A stretch of 64,000 bases of DNA, from contig NZ_JAUFQP010000010.1 in assembly GCF_030409805.1 (NCBI RefSeq), positions 67,001 to 131,000 on the forward strand, given 5' to 3'. The DNA is from Algibacter miyuki. GTDB taxonomy: Bacteria; Bacteroidota; Bacteroidia; Flavobacteriales; Flavobacteriaceae. Shown one piece after another: positions 36,953-45,207 of this stretch (position 1 is its first letter; each line of letters opens with the position of its first letter). Made by a program: the position numbers and the translations under genes. The notes under the pieces are model-generated. The model made no database searches. It worked only from the letters and a program-made list of their open reading frames with translations, and was not told where the DNA came from.

Positions 36953-37668
36953 TGACATCAGGCGCAGGCAAGTTATTTTTAATACCAACCACTTTAGGAG
37001 ACAATAACCCTTTAGATGTTTTACCTATTACAGTAAAAAACACTATTGATAATATTGATATTTTTATTGTTGAAAACGAAAAAACAGCCCGTCGATTTAT
37101 TAAGAAAATTAGTCCGGAAAAATCACAACCATCACTTCAACTATTCCTTTTAAATAAACGCACAGAAGCTAGCGAATTACCTGCTTTTTTAAATCCTTGT
37201 TTAGAAGGTCTTAATGTTGGTTTACTATCTGAAGCTGGTTGTCCTGGCGTTGCCGACCCTGGTGCCGATGTTGTAAAACTAGCCCACGGAAAAAACATAA
37301 AAGTAGTACCTCTAGTAGGACCATCGTCAATTTTAATGGCCATGATGAGTTCTGGAATGAATGGCCAAAGTTTTGCTTTTAACGGCTACTTACCTATTGA
37401 TAAAGGCGAACGAAAAGCAGAATTAAAACGTCTAGAGCGTTTATCTTTTGAGCACGACCAATCTCAGCTTTTTATTGAAACACCTTATAGAAACAATAAA
37501 ATGTTGGAAGATTTGTGCAACGTTTTAGAAAATAACACAGACATCTGTGTGGCTTGCGATATTACTCTAGAAACAGAGTTTATAAAAACGCAAAGCGCAC
37601 AAGCTTGGAAAAAAAATAACGTTGACCTTCATAAAAGACCAACGTTATTTATTATACATAAAAGCTAA
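36952..37668 (+). CDS. RsmI-like tetrapyrrole methylase-family SAM methyltransferase
   Basis: This 238-residue protein belongs to the tetrapyrrole-methylase fold, related to RsmI, which methylates 16S rRNA C1402. It has LFLIPTTLGDNNPLDVLP at the N-terminus, SEAGCPGVADPGADVVKLA at about 95-113 and VVPLVGPSSILMAMMSSGMNG. Compared with typical RsmI (about 280 residues, PIGNLGD) it is short and has TTLGDNNP instead. It may be a second, Bacteroidetes-specific paralogue with a different RNA target. I chose ATG 36952; the frame extends to 36913 but would overlap the phosphatase gene. Confidence 0.85.
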   Translation: MTSGAGKLFLIPTTLGDNNPLDVLPITVKNTIDNIDIFIVENEKTARRFIKKISPEKSQPSLQLFLLNKRTEASELPAFLNPCLEGLNVGLLSEAGCPGVADPGADVVKLAHGKNIKVVPLVGPSSILMAMMSSGMNGQSFAFNGYLPIDKGERKAELKRLERLSFEHDQSQLFIETPYRNNKMLEDLCNVLENNTDICVACDITLETEFIKTQSAQAWKKNNVDLHKRPTLFIIHKS

Positions 37669-37681
37669 TTTAAAACCCCTT

Positions 37682-38344
37682 TTAAATGGCTTTCGCTAAT
37701 TTGTTCGGTTTAACAAACGACGTATCGTAACCAGAAAAACGTTTCATATAATACTGTACTGTAGTTCCAAAACCATCAGCAAAATTATCTAAACCGTAAC
37801 TTCTTAAATACGTTTTAACACTTCCCGGTCCCGCTAAATGCGCTGCGGCTAAAATACCAGACTCTGTTACAAGCACACCATTAATTCGGCGACCCACAAA
37901 GTTTTTAATGTCACGTCTTAAAATCCATTTATTTCTTGCTGCATTAGCAATAAACGCTTTTTCTTGAAGTTTTGGATTCTTTAAAAATTGTTGGGGATTA
38001 TTAATACCAATCATTTTTAAGGTTTCAGCACCAAATTGGTACTTTCCTAAATAACCGAATGTATTAACCGTGGCATAATCACCACGAGACTCTTTAAAAC
38101 CTACGGCCTCTCTAAAGCCTACAAATGATTTTCCTAAATAAGGAGAAAAAACATCGTTCTCGTCATTTGACACTAGAACATCATCTTTGATGTCATCGTC
38201 AAGACTTACAGTATAAACTAACTCTAAGCCTTTTGTTGAATACTTACTTAAATCTACAATCGAATCCTTTGATGAAAACGACACACTTAACATAATTACT
38301 GCTAAAAGTGCTAAGACTAAGTAACTTGCAATATTCTTTGTCAT
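37682..38344 (-). CDS. Lytic-transglycosylase/lysozyme-like secreted protein
   Basis: This 220-residue protein has an N-terminal hydrophobic segment (about 5-22), probably a signal anchor, and a C-terminal lysozyme-like region. The possible catalytic glutamate is in GFKESRGDY (about residue 85), followed by FGYLGKYQFGAETLKMIG and AAHLAGPGSVKTYL, a pattern like SLT and peptidoglycan-cleaving transglycosylases. A Glu-Ser start of that motif and later Ala-Ala-His-Leu suggest activity in the periplasm. It is monocistronic and ends 13 bp from the convergent methylase gene. Confidence 0.75.
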   Translation of the reverse strand: MTKNIASYLVLALLAVIMLSVSFSSKDSIVDLSKYSTKGLELVYTVSLDDDIKDDVLVSNDENDVFSPYLGKSFVGFREAVGFKESRGDYATVNTFGYLGKYQFGAETLKMIGINNPQQFLKNPKLQEKAFIANAARNKWILRRDIKNFVGRRINGVLVTESGILAAAHLAGPGSVKTYLRSYGLDNFADGFGTTVQYYMKRFSGYDTSFVKPNKLAKAI

Positions 38345-38453
38345 AGTTTCTAAATTCTTCAGTAATCTACAATTTTAAATTACCTGAAATTTTGAGCGTG
38401 CAAAAGTACATGATATTTAAATACTAACCAAATTTATTATTTTTTAAGCCCTA

Positions 38454-39365
38454 TTAGATGTAGAATATATGGAATTTAGCCCCTTTTTTACTTAATTCAA
38501 GGGTAGGAAATGGAATTTTTATCATATTAATAATACTGAAAACCATTTTTAACAAGGGCGACTTGGTTTTTAATTGATCTAAATTCAAATCTAAACTCAG
38601 AAAGATTTGTCGGTATGGATTACCATTCCTTACTAATTCACTACTAGAATCTTCCACACCATTCAACATGCCTTCACCTCCATAACCCACAGCCAAATTA
38701 AGCCATTTTGGCACTTTACTTTCCTTAAAAAAAGAATGAATGTTTGCGCTTAACCAATACGTTTGCCCGTTATAGTCTTTTAAAACCTCTTCTAAGATAC
38801 CTTTACCCAACTTATTTGGATTTTGCGGCGCATACTCAGTTTGATGAAAACTGTACTTTAAAGCGATTCGTTGCTCTTTCCATAGTAATTCTTGTCCAAT
38901 AAATAATCCTGTACCGGAAGCGTTTGCTAAAATATCTCCCCAAGAAAACCCCCATTCTTGCGAATAACCATCCAAAAATTCAACGGCCGTAAGAAATCCG
39001 AAGCCTAAAGTACCACCATAAATTAATTGATTTTTTTCACTAATCCCACTCCAATTTAAAAGTTGAGCGCCATGCTTTCCCATTTGATAGGCCGAAAACG
39101 CATGCCCCACTTTATCCATTTGGAGCCATTCATTATTATCATTTATAGTATGAAGTTTTGAACGTTCATAATCGGCATACCACAATTGATTTAACCCCAC
39201 TAAAGTTAACCCGACGACAGCAGCTTCAGAAATAACAACGGCATTTCGTCGCGATACATTTAAAGAATCACTAGGTGTAAAAAAAGAAGGCGATTCCTTT
39301 TGAGAAAATGCGAAAGAAGACATTAACACAAAATATATCGTGTATTTTAATCCCGAAAAAGGCAC
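38454..39365 (-). CDS. DUF2279-family exported protein
   Basis: This 303-residue protein starts with a signal peptide (IYFVLMSSFAFSQ) and fits the DUF2279 pattern: a conserved DKVGHAFSAYQMGKHGAQLLNWSG block and a GFLTAVEFLDGYSQEWGFSWGDILANASGTGLFIGQELLW block with several glycines. These appear as short membrane or barrel-like segments. It is likely an outer-membrane-associated protein of unknown function. It starts at 39365, the same base where the mltG gene ends, so the two share a 1-nt junction and are probably cotranscribed. Confidence 0.85.
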   Translation of the reverse strand: MPFSGLKYTIYFVLMSSFAFSQKESPSFFTPSDSLNVSRRNAVVISEAAVVGLTLVGLNQLWYADYERSKLHTINDNNEWLQMDKVGHAFSAYQMGKHGAQLLNWSGISEKNQLIYGGTLGFGFLTAVEFLDGYSQEWGFSWGDILANASGTGLFIGQELLWKEQRIALKYSFHQTEYAPQNPNKLGKGILEEVLKDYNGQTYWLSANIHSFFKESKVPKWLNLAVGYGGEGMLNGVEDSSSELVRNGNPYRQIFLSLDLNLDQLKTKSPLLKMVFSIINMIKIPFPTLELSKKGAKFHIFYI

Positions 39366-40408
39366 TATTTATTAATGCCTTGAGAAGAAAGGTAACGTTG
39401 ATATTCTCTAGCGTTTCCATTATGCTGTGCTAAAGTTTTAGCAAACTTATGGAACCCAAAACGCTTCGCATCAGCGGCAAAATATAAATAACTATGCTTT
39501 TCGTAATTCAAGACAGCATCGATAGCCGAAATATCAGGCATAGCAATTAACCCCGGAGGCAAACCACGATTCAGGTACGTATTATAAGGCGATTCAATAT
39601 CTTTATGAATATTTAAAACCCGTTTTATCACTGTATTCTTATATTTAGGCAATTGATAGGCAGCAAATTTCAAAGTTGGATCCGCCTGCAAAGGCATTCC
39701 AATACGCAGTCTGTTCATGTAAACACCTGCAATTCTAGGTTGTTCGCTGGCTTGTTTAGATTCTTCATAAACAATAGATGCCAAAGCAATCACTTGATTT
39801 GCGGTTAACCCGATAGCTTCAGCTTTCTCCGTACGTTTCTCATTCCAGAAACGTTTATATTCTGTAAGCATGCGATCTCTAAAACCTTCTGCATCAGTAT
39901 TCCAGAAAAACTCGTAACTATTAGGCAAATACATTCCTAAGGCTGTGGCGTTATTGAAATTATTTTCAGCTAAAAATTTTTCCTCTAACATTACTTTTAA
40001 CAACGAGACGCTATCGGCTTCAATTTCATTAGAAATGCGTCCAGCCAATTTTTCTAAAGTAGACTGATTATTAAAAGACACTTTTACAGGAAGATTTCCA
40101 CTACGAATGGAGTTGATGATATCATTATTCGTCATTCCCTTTTTTATCGCAAACTTTCCAGCTTTAACGTGAGTTGTGTATTTTTTCTGTTCGGCTAAAT
40201 CATCAAAAGATTCAATATCTTCTAAAAGTGGTTCCAACTGACTTCGAACATCACTATAATTAGCATTTGACGGAATATAAACATAAGCCGTTTCATTGTT
40301 GAATGCCGTATTAGGTTTCAACATAGCCTTATAAACAAAATTTGCAAAAAATGCTGCTACCACAAGACCGATAACAACTATGGCCAGAATTATTTTTTTT
40401 ATGTACAT
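39365..40408 (-). CDS. mltG: Endolytic transglycosylase MltG (YceG)
   Basis: MltG cleaves nascent peptidoglycan strands at the inner membrane and helps set glycan length. The 347-residue protein has one N-terminal membrane span (about 5-25) and a LysM-like region (about 40-120). The catalytic domain carries LASIVYEESKQASEQPRIAGVYMNRL (catalytic Glu about residue 220), GMPLQADPTLKFA, and SPYNTYLNRGLPPGLIAMPDISAIDAVL. The length is standard. It directly abuts the upstream acetyltransferase gene at 40409, and dapF is next, so the dapF-GNAT-mltG-DUF2279 order indicates a cell-wall operon. Confidence 0.95.
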   Translation of the reverse strand: MYIKKIILAIVVIGLVVAAFFANFVYKAMLKPNTAFNNETAYVYIPSNANYSDVRSQLEPLLEDIESFDDLAEQKKYTTHVKAGKFAIKKGMTNNDIINSIRSGNLPVKVSFNNQSTLEKLAGRISNEIEADSVSLLKVMLEEKFLAENNFNNATALGMYLPNSYEFFWNTDAEGFRDRMLTEYKRFWNEKRTEKAEAIGLTANQVIALASIVYEESKQASEQPRIAGVYMNRLRIGMPLQADPTLKFAAYQLPKYKNTVIKRVLNIHKDIESPYNTYLNRGLPPGLIAMPDISAIDAVLNYEKHSYLYFAADAKRFGFHKFAKTLAQHNGNAREYQRYLSSQGINK

Positions 40409-40933
40409 TTAATTTTTAATAAGCTGAAATAAATATTCGTTTTTATAAGTGCCTTGGCTATAAGTCCAATCTTTTTTTAATCCGATTTGTTTAAACCCCT
40501 GACGGCTAAACAATTTAATACTAACCTCATTATCTTCTGAAATATTACAATACAATTGATGTAAATCCAGATGTGTAAAGCTATAGTTTATCAGTAAGGC
40601 TAAAGCTTCTTTTCCTGCGCCTTTACCTCTATTTTCGTGGTCTTTGACTAAAATTCCGATGCCTGCTCTACCGTTTTTAAAATCAAAATCGAACAAATCT
40701 ATTAAACCAATAGCTTCATCTTGAGTATTACAAATTACCAATCGTAATTGTTTAACTTCGTATATATCTTGATGGGCTTGTTCTAAATATTGTTTAATTA
40801 AATACCTAGAATAAGGGGTTTGTGTTTGGCTAATTTCCCAAATATTTTCGTCGTTTTCAACGGCATGAATAAATTCTAAATCTTCGGGTTCTAAAGCCCG
40901 TAAATAAATATGTTCCCCTTTTAGAGTAATCAT
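40409..40933 (-). CDS. GNAT-family N-acetyltransferase (RimJ-like)
   Basis: This 174-residue protein is of the RimI/RimJ-like subgroup of GNAT enzymes, with an N-terminal YLRALEPEDLEFIHAVENDENIWEIS and motif A as ILVKDHENRGKGAGKEALALLINYSF (loop RGKGAG). CNISEDNEVSIKLFSRQGFKQIG is motif B. Its acceptor is unknown; a peptidoglycan-precursor or tRNA/protein alpha-amine target are possibilities. The start overlaps the dapF stop by 4 nt and it directly precedes mltG. Confidence 0.9.
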   Translation of the reverse strand: MITLKGEHIYLRALEPEDLEFIHAVENDENIWEISQTQTPYSRYLIKQYLEQAHQDIYEVKQLRLVICNTQDEAIGLIDLFDFDFKNGRAGIGILVKDHENRGKGAGKEALALLINYSFTHLDLHQLYCNISEDNEVSIKLFSRQGFKQIGLKKDWTYSQGTYKNEYLFQLIKN

Positions 40934-41703
40934 ATATCGCCTTTAAAAACAAATTTCGCAGGACCAAGAAGCCAAACATTTTTGTAGGTTTCGTTTTCAA
41001 CATCAAAACTCACTTTCAACTTGCCTCCTTCTACGTTAAGCGTTATTAATTTTTTAGTGGTTTCATTTGTTGCATGCATAGCAATAGCTACTGCTGTTAC
41101 ACCTGTTCCACAAGATAATGTTTCATCTTCAACACCTCGCTCGTATGTACGTACGCGAAACACTTCATCATTAACTTTTTTAACGAAATTTACATTTGTT
41201 CCTTCATCAAAATACGGTGCACCGTTTCTAATTTTAGCCCCTTTATCTTTGATATCGAAATACTCAATAGCATCTTCAAATTGTACGTGGTGTGGCGATC
41301 CGGTGTTTAAAAACACATAATTATCATGTTTTTCAACCACATCAACATCCAACATTTGAAGCTTCACTATATCGCCCTCAATTTCGGCATGATGTAAACC
41401 ATCAACTGCTTCAAAAACCGCTTTCGTATCAATTACACCCAACTGTTTTGCAAAAGCCACCAAACAACGGCCGCCATTTCCACACATAGTACTTTCATTT
41501 CCATCGGCATTATAATACACCATTGTAAAATCTAAAGTATTGTGGTTTTCAAGCAGAATAAGTCCGTCTGCTCCTATTCCAAAACGTCTATCGCATAAAA
41601 AAGCAATGTGTTTTGTGTCTCTTTTATTGAACGTTTGCTGACGATTATCAATCATCACAAAATCGTTCCCTGTTCCTTGGTATTTATAAAAAGTCTGTTG
41701 CAT
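40930..41703 (-). CDS. dapF: Diaminopimelate epimerase
   Basis: DapF converts LL- to meso-diaminopimelate for lysine and peptidoglycan synthesis. The 257-residue protein has both catalytic cysteines: Cys 74 in MCGNGGRC and Cys 198 in LSCGTGVTA. The GNDFVMIDNR start and FGIGADGLILLE also fit. The length is normal. It is preceded by a TATATTTG promoter element (41714-41721) and overlaps the following acetyltransferase gene by 4 nt. Confidence 0.96.
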   Translation of the reverse strand: MQQTFYKYQGTGNDFVMIDNRQQTFNKRDTKHIAFLCDRRFGIGADGLILLENHNTLDFTMVYYNADGNESTMCGNGGRCLVAFAKQLGVIDTKAVFEAVDGLHHAEIEGDIVKLQMLDVDVVEKHDNYVFLNTGSPHHVQFEDAIEYFDIKDKGAKIRNGAPYFDEGTNVNFVKKVNDEVFRVRTYERGVEDETLSCGTGVTAVAIAMHATNETTKKLITLNVEGGKLKVSFDVENETYKNVWLLGPAKFVFKGDI

Positions 41704-41713
41704 AATTTCAGCA

Positions 41714-41721
41714 CAAATATA
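41714..41721 (-). promoter_or_regulatory. -7 promoter element of the dapF operon
   Basis: On the minus strand this reads TATATTTG, an exact TAnnTTTG match, 10 nt before the dapF start. Confidence 0.55.
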
Positions 41722-41901
41722 GGCATAAAGAATTTATTTTCCCCGTCACTATTTCAGGAAATCTTCGGAAAAACCAAGAACTTTTAAGGTTTCTATTAAA
41801 ATTAAAATCTTCGCGTTTTTTTAATTTATTTCTGTTTCTTATAAAATATTTTAAAACTTCTTTTTTTCAACTTATTGGAAGTAAATAAGCCCTAATCCTT
41901 C

Positions 41902-41985
41902 TGTTAAATAGGCGTTAAAGTGGGCGTTAAAAATCGTTAAAACTAAAAAATCTATCCAATTATTAGCTAATTTTAATCTGTTAAA
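41902..41985 (+). promoter_or_regulatory. Helically phased GTTAAA array upstream of htrA (possible response-regulator site)
   Basis: Within the 332-bp gap before htrA the heptamer (T/C)GTTAAA occurs at 41902, 41913, 41925 and 41935, with centre spacings of 11, 12 and 10 bp. A fifth TGTTAAA lies at 41979, 44 bp further on. Direct repeats one helical turn apart are typical of OmpR-family regulator sites; E. coli CpxR uses GTAAA repeats before degP. This resemblance is suggestive, and which regulator binds here is unknown. The rest of the gap shows no gene or clear promoter for htrA. Confidence 0.35.
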
Positions 41986-42035
41986 TCAAATTAAACAATT
42001 CAATAACATCAATAAATACCCAAATAATAATTAAT

Positions 42036-43445
42036 ATGAAGAAGATTTTAACTTTAGTATTAGTATCTGCATTAGGAGGCGTAATGACGCTTGGTGCTTA
42101 CAAACTTTTTATAGAAAAAGAAAACACAGTGGTGGTTTCTAGTCAAGATAACGCACCTACATTTTTACCAACAACCAATATAAATAAGGCTTTAAGTGCA
42201 GCGGAAAACACCGATTTTACAGCGGCTGCCGACAACACAGTACATGCTGTGGTTCACGTGAAAAACGTTACTTTAAGTAGTGGACAAATGACTTTGCAAG
42301 ATTTCTTTTCTGGTAGAAGTCCCAAACGTGCGCAAATGGGTACCGGCTCTGGCGTTATCATTAATGCCGACGGCTATATTATAACCAACAACCACGTAAT
42401 AAATAATGCGAGCGAACTGTCGGTAACATTAAACAATAATAAAACGTACACTGCGGAACTAGTGGGTACCGACCCAAAAACCGATATTGCGCTATTAAAA
42501 ATTGATGCCGATGAAGATTTACCATATGTTACTTTCGGAGATTCGGATAGTGTACAAATTGGCGAATGGGTTTTAGCTGTTGGTAACCCATTTAACTTAA
42601 CATCGACGGTAACTGCCGGAATTATAAGTGCAAAATCGAGAGATTTAACAGGGAAAAGTTCACAATCTTTCTTGCAAACTGATGCTGCTGTAAACCCAGG
42701 GAATTCTGGTGGAGCACTAGTAAACACCAATGGTGAATTAATTGGTATTAATACTGCTATTTCATCACAAACTGGTTCTTACGTTGGATATTCTTTTGCT
42801 GTACCAAGTAATATTGCACGTAAAGTGATTGAAGATATTATGGAGTTTGGTAACGTGCAAAATGGCGTTTTAGGTATTCAAGGTGGTACTTTTAATAGTA
42901 AAGTAGCACAAGAAATGGGTGTTAATTATGCCGAAGGGGTTTATGTTGCCGAAGTGGTAAAAAACTCTGGAGCAGATAAAGCCGGCATTGAAAAAGGTGA
43001 TGTGATTAAAAAACTTGATAATATTGAAATTTCAAAATTTGAAGATTTAAGTGGCTACATTAAAACAAAACGACCAAATGACGTGGTTAACGTAGAATTG
43101 TATAGAAAAAACGATTTAAAAACCGTTTCTGTAACATTGACAAAAACTGAAATATTCGCGGTTAATTTTATGAAAATGGAGCTGCAAGATTTATCAGATT
43201 CATTTAAAGAAAAATACGATATCGACTATGGCGTAATGGTGAAGAAAACCGAAAACCAATGGTTATATTCTAATTTAGGAATTACGGAAGGTTATATTAT
43301 TACTGGAATAAACGATACTAAAATTGAAAGTATCACCGACATTTCTAAATTAAAAGAAAAATATGGTGATGATATTTTAGACCACATTAAAAAACTGGCC
43401 TACATAAACACAAGTAAAGAAAAAAAGGAAGTGATTTTTAGATAA
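42036..43445 (+). CDS. HtrA/DegP-type periplasmic serine protease
   Basis: This 469-residue protein has an N-terminal signal/anchor (KILTLVLVSALGGVMTLGAYKLF) and a trypsin-like domain with the complete triad His 120 (TNNHVI), Asp 150 (KTDIALLK) and Ser 224 (GNSGGALV). Two PDZ domains follow: PDZ1 at about 280-375 (GVYVAEVVKNSGADKAGIEKGDVIKKLD) and PDZ2 in the C-terminal part (SNLGITEGYIITGIND). It should degrade or refold misfolded envelope proteins. A phased repeat array lies upstream and a perfect 16-bp-stem terminator downstream, so it is monocistronic and probably stress-controlled. Confidence 0.95.
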   Translation: MKKILTLVLVSALGGVMTLGAYKLFIEKENTVVVSSQDNAPTFLPTTNINKALSAAENTDFTAAADNTVHAVVHVKNVTLSSGQMTLQDFFSGRSPKRAQMGTGSGVIINADGYIITNNHVINNASELSVTLNNNKTYTAELVGTDPKTDIALLKIDADEDLPYVTFGDSDSVQIGEWVLAVGNPFNLTSTVTAGIISAKSRDLTGKSSQSFLQTDAAVNPGNSGGALVNTNGELIGINTAISSQTGSYVGYSFAVPSNIARKVIEDIMEFGNVQNGVLGIQGGTFNSKVAQEMGVNYAEGVYVAEVVKNSGADKAGIEKGDVIKKLDNIEISKFEDLSGYIKTKRPNDVVNVELYRKNDLKTVSVTLTKTEIFAVNFMKMELQDLSDSFKEKYDIDYGVMVKKTENQWLYSNLGITEGYIITGINDTKIESITDISKLKEKYGDDILDHIKKLAYINTSKEKKEVIFR

Positions 43446-43467
43446 TTTGGTATTGAATTCAAATGTA

Positions 43468-43513
43468 AATAACCTCTTTAAAGTGAATAGCTTTAAAGAG
43501 GTTATTTTTTTAC
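43468..43513 (+). terminator. Intrinsic terminator of htrA
   Basis: AATAACCTCTTTAAAG (43468-43483) pairs perfectly with CTTTAAAGAGGTTATT (43491-43506); a 16-bp stem, a 7-nt loop and a run of T follow. Confidence 0.92.
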
Positions 43514-43835
43514 AGCTATTTTTACATAAACAAGGCTATAAAATAAGCTCTATTTTCGGTCTCTATTTTACCCCTAGCAATTTTCAAAAAACACCATATC
43601 ATATATAATACAATTACGAATATGGTTACAGCTATCAAGGAATTAAGCTTGCTAAATATATATCGAAAGTGCGACGTTTTACTTATTACTAATTTAAAAC
43701 ATCCAAAGCACAAACATACTCGTATATAACGCGTATAGAAATTAGCCTCATTTAGTGGGGCTTTTTAATTAATTATAATCATAGTTTTCATAACTTCGTA
43801 GACCGAATTCAACCCATTAAAAATTTCCATTAGAA
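43514..43835. other. Gap between htrA and the coiled-coil gene, with an orphan terminator
   Basis: I see no convincing gene in this 322-bp stretch. A 63-codon minus-strand frame at 43522-43713 has a hydrophobic middle part but no promoter or family likeness. At 43744-43766 a short stem (AGCCTC with GGGGCT, one G-U pair) is followed by TTTTT, a plus-strand terminator with no obvious transcript. It could end a small RNA or be a chance match. Confidence 0.4.
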
Positions 43836-44453
43836 ATGAATTTTACAAAACAACTGCTTTCAACAGTATTTGCGCTATTACTAACGGCATCCTCTTTTTC
43901 ACAAGCAACTCCAGATCAAGAAGAAGAGAAATTATCCTTAAATAGCGGTAGCATTGATAACCAATTTGAATTTGTTATTAGACGCTCAAACAGCTGGCAA
44001 GATTATAAAACCGTAAAAAAAACATGGTTATATACTCTTAAAGAACATACTTTAGACTCATTAAAGGCAGTACATAAAGATTTAGCAGATACCCAAGTCG
44101 TTGTTAAAACGCAAGTAAAAGAAATTGCCGATTTAAAGTTAAATCTATCGAATACACAAAGCGAATTAGATAAAACCAATACCGAAAAAAACAATATGGC
44201 TTTGTTTGGTTTACAAATGAGTAAATCGAGTTATAATGTATTAATGTGGTCTATTATTGGTGCTTTATTAGCCCTATTACTTTTCTTTATTTACAAATTC
44301 AAAAATAGTAATGCGGTTACGCGTGAAGCGAAAAAGAATTTAGAAGAAACGGAAGAAGAATTCGAAGAACACAGAAAAACAGCTTTAGAGCGTGAACAAA
44401 AAGTACGCAGACAATTACAAGACGAAATCAATAAGCAGAAAAAATCGAAATAA
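43836..44453 (+). CDS. Membrane protein with signal peptide and two coiled coils
   Basis: This 205-residue protein has a signal peptide (TVFALLLTASSFSQA, cleavage about residue 24), a periplasmic part with a coiled coil (about 85-130, ADLKLNLSNTQSELDKTNTEKNN), one membrane span (about 141-160, VLMWSIIGALLALLLFFIYKF), and a strongly charged cytoplasmic coiled-coil tail (about 165-205). Homologues in Flavobacteriia are sometimes named tRNA (guanine-N1)-methyltransferase because a real trmD is nearby; no methyltransferase motif is present. The function is unknown. It ends with a clear terminator. Confidence 0.75.
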   Translation: MNFTKQLLSTVFALLLTASSFSQATPDQEEEKLSLNSGSIDNQFEFVIRRSNSWQDYKTVKKTWLYTLKEHTLDSLKAVHKDLADTQVVVKTQVKEIADLKLNLSNTQSELDKTNTEKNNMALFGLQMSKSSYNVLMWSIIGALLALLLFFIYKFKNSNAVTREAKKNLEETEEEFEEHRKTALEREQKVRRQLQDEINKQKKSK

Positions 44454-44469
44454 TTTAGCTTTACAGATA

Positions 44470-44506
44470 TAAAAAAATCCGCAATAAAATTGCGGATTTT
44501 TTTTTG
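44470..44506 (+). terminator. Intrinsic terminator of the coiled-coil membrane protein gene
   Basis: AAAAATCCGCAAT (44473-44485) pairs with ATTGCGGATTTTT (44489-44501); it has a 3-nt loop and a long T-run. It may also work for the convergent glyoxalase gene. Confidence 0.9.
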
Positions 44507-44574
44507 TTTAAGACTAGACGTTAAAGTAGCGTTCATCAAGATGAATACTATTTTATAGCATCGCTTAAAAAGAT

Positions 44575-45087
44575 CTATTTTGCATAAGCTCCCGAAGAAT
44601 ACGTGAGTTCGTAACTGTGGGTATAAATTTCAAAAACAATTCCGAAAGGATCTTCTACGTAACACATTTTAAAAGGTTTATCTTCTGGATAATACGCTCT
44701 AATTGGCATTCTTTGCTTTCCGCCATAAGCCACAATTTTTTCAATAAGCTCTTCTATATTCGGGTCTTGTATACAAAAATGGAATAAACCTGTATTGAAA
44801 GGATTAAACTCTGGCGCTTCTTTTACGCCATTAGGAAAAGAAAACAGTTCTACACCAACCCCATCTGAAGTTGCCAAATGTGCAATTTCGAAGGTAGTCC
44901 AATCGTCTCCGAAAACATCAATACACATTTGCCCAATGGCTGTTTCTTTTTCCTTCTTAACTGTTGAAGGCTCCATTATAACGTACCACCCCATAACTTC
45001 AGAATAAAATTTAACGGCCTCTTTTATATTAGGAACGGTAATTCCGATATGCGAAAATGATTTTGGATAATTTTTACTTGTAGACAT
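44575..45087 (-). CDS. Glyoxalase/VOC-family protein
   Basis: This 170-residue protein has a vicinal-oxygen-chelate fold with paired beta-alpha-beta-beta-beta units: FSHIGITVPNIKEAVKFYSEVMGWYVIMEP and a second unit around LFHFCIQDPNIEELIEKIVAYGGKQ. Candidate metal ligands are His 18 (SHIGI), His (HFCIQD) and Glu near the C-terminus (IVFEIYTH). It may be a lactoylglutathione lyase-like or ring-cleaving enzyme. It is divergent from an HxlR regulator gene, with overlapping promoters between them, so it is probably that regulator's target. Confidence 0.9.
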   Translation of the reverse strand: MSTSKNYPKSFSHIGITVPNIKEAVKFYSEVMGWYVIMEPSTVKKEKETAIGQMCIDVFGDDWTTFEIAHLATSDGVGVELFSFPNGVKEAPEFNPFNTGLFHFCIQDPNIEELIEKIVAYGGKQRMPIRAYYPEDKPFKMCYVEDPFGIVFEIYTHSYELTYSSGAYAK

Positions 45088-45105
45088 AAGTTATATTTTA
45101 GATTG

Positions 45106-45136
45106 CAAAATTAACCTATATTTGCCTAAATGGCAA
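45106..45136. promoter_or_regulatory. Overlapping divergent promoters and possible HxlR operator
   Basis: On the minus strand TAATTTTG (45106-45113) is a -7 element for the glyoxalase gene. On the plus strand TATATTTG (45117-45124) is one for the HxlR gene. The two elements are only 3 bp apart. TTGCC-TAAAT-GGCAA (45122-45136) overlaps the plus element and is a small palindrome that a dimeric winged-helix regulator could bind. The operator assignment is an inference. Confidence 0.5.
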
Positions 45137-45207
45137 TAACTTACCATAAAGTATTATAGTTACCCATATGAGTAAAATAATGATAATCAATAATATAAAT
45201 TTAAGTT

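Noticed and set aside
43522..43713. 63-codon minus-strand reading frame
   Set aside because: It has a hydrophobic middle but no family likeness, no promoter, and it lies in AT-rich DNA where such frames are common.
43836..44453. tRNA methyltransferase function for the coiled-coil membrane protein
   Set aside because: It has a signal peptide, a membrane span and coiled coils and no SAM-binding or SPOUT motif; the true trmD is at 45602-46279.
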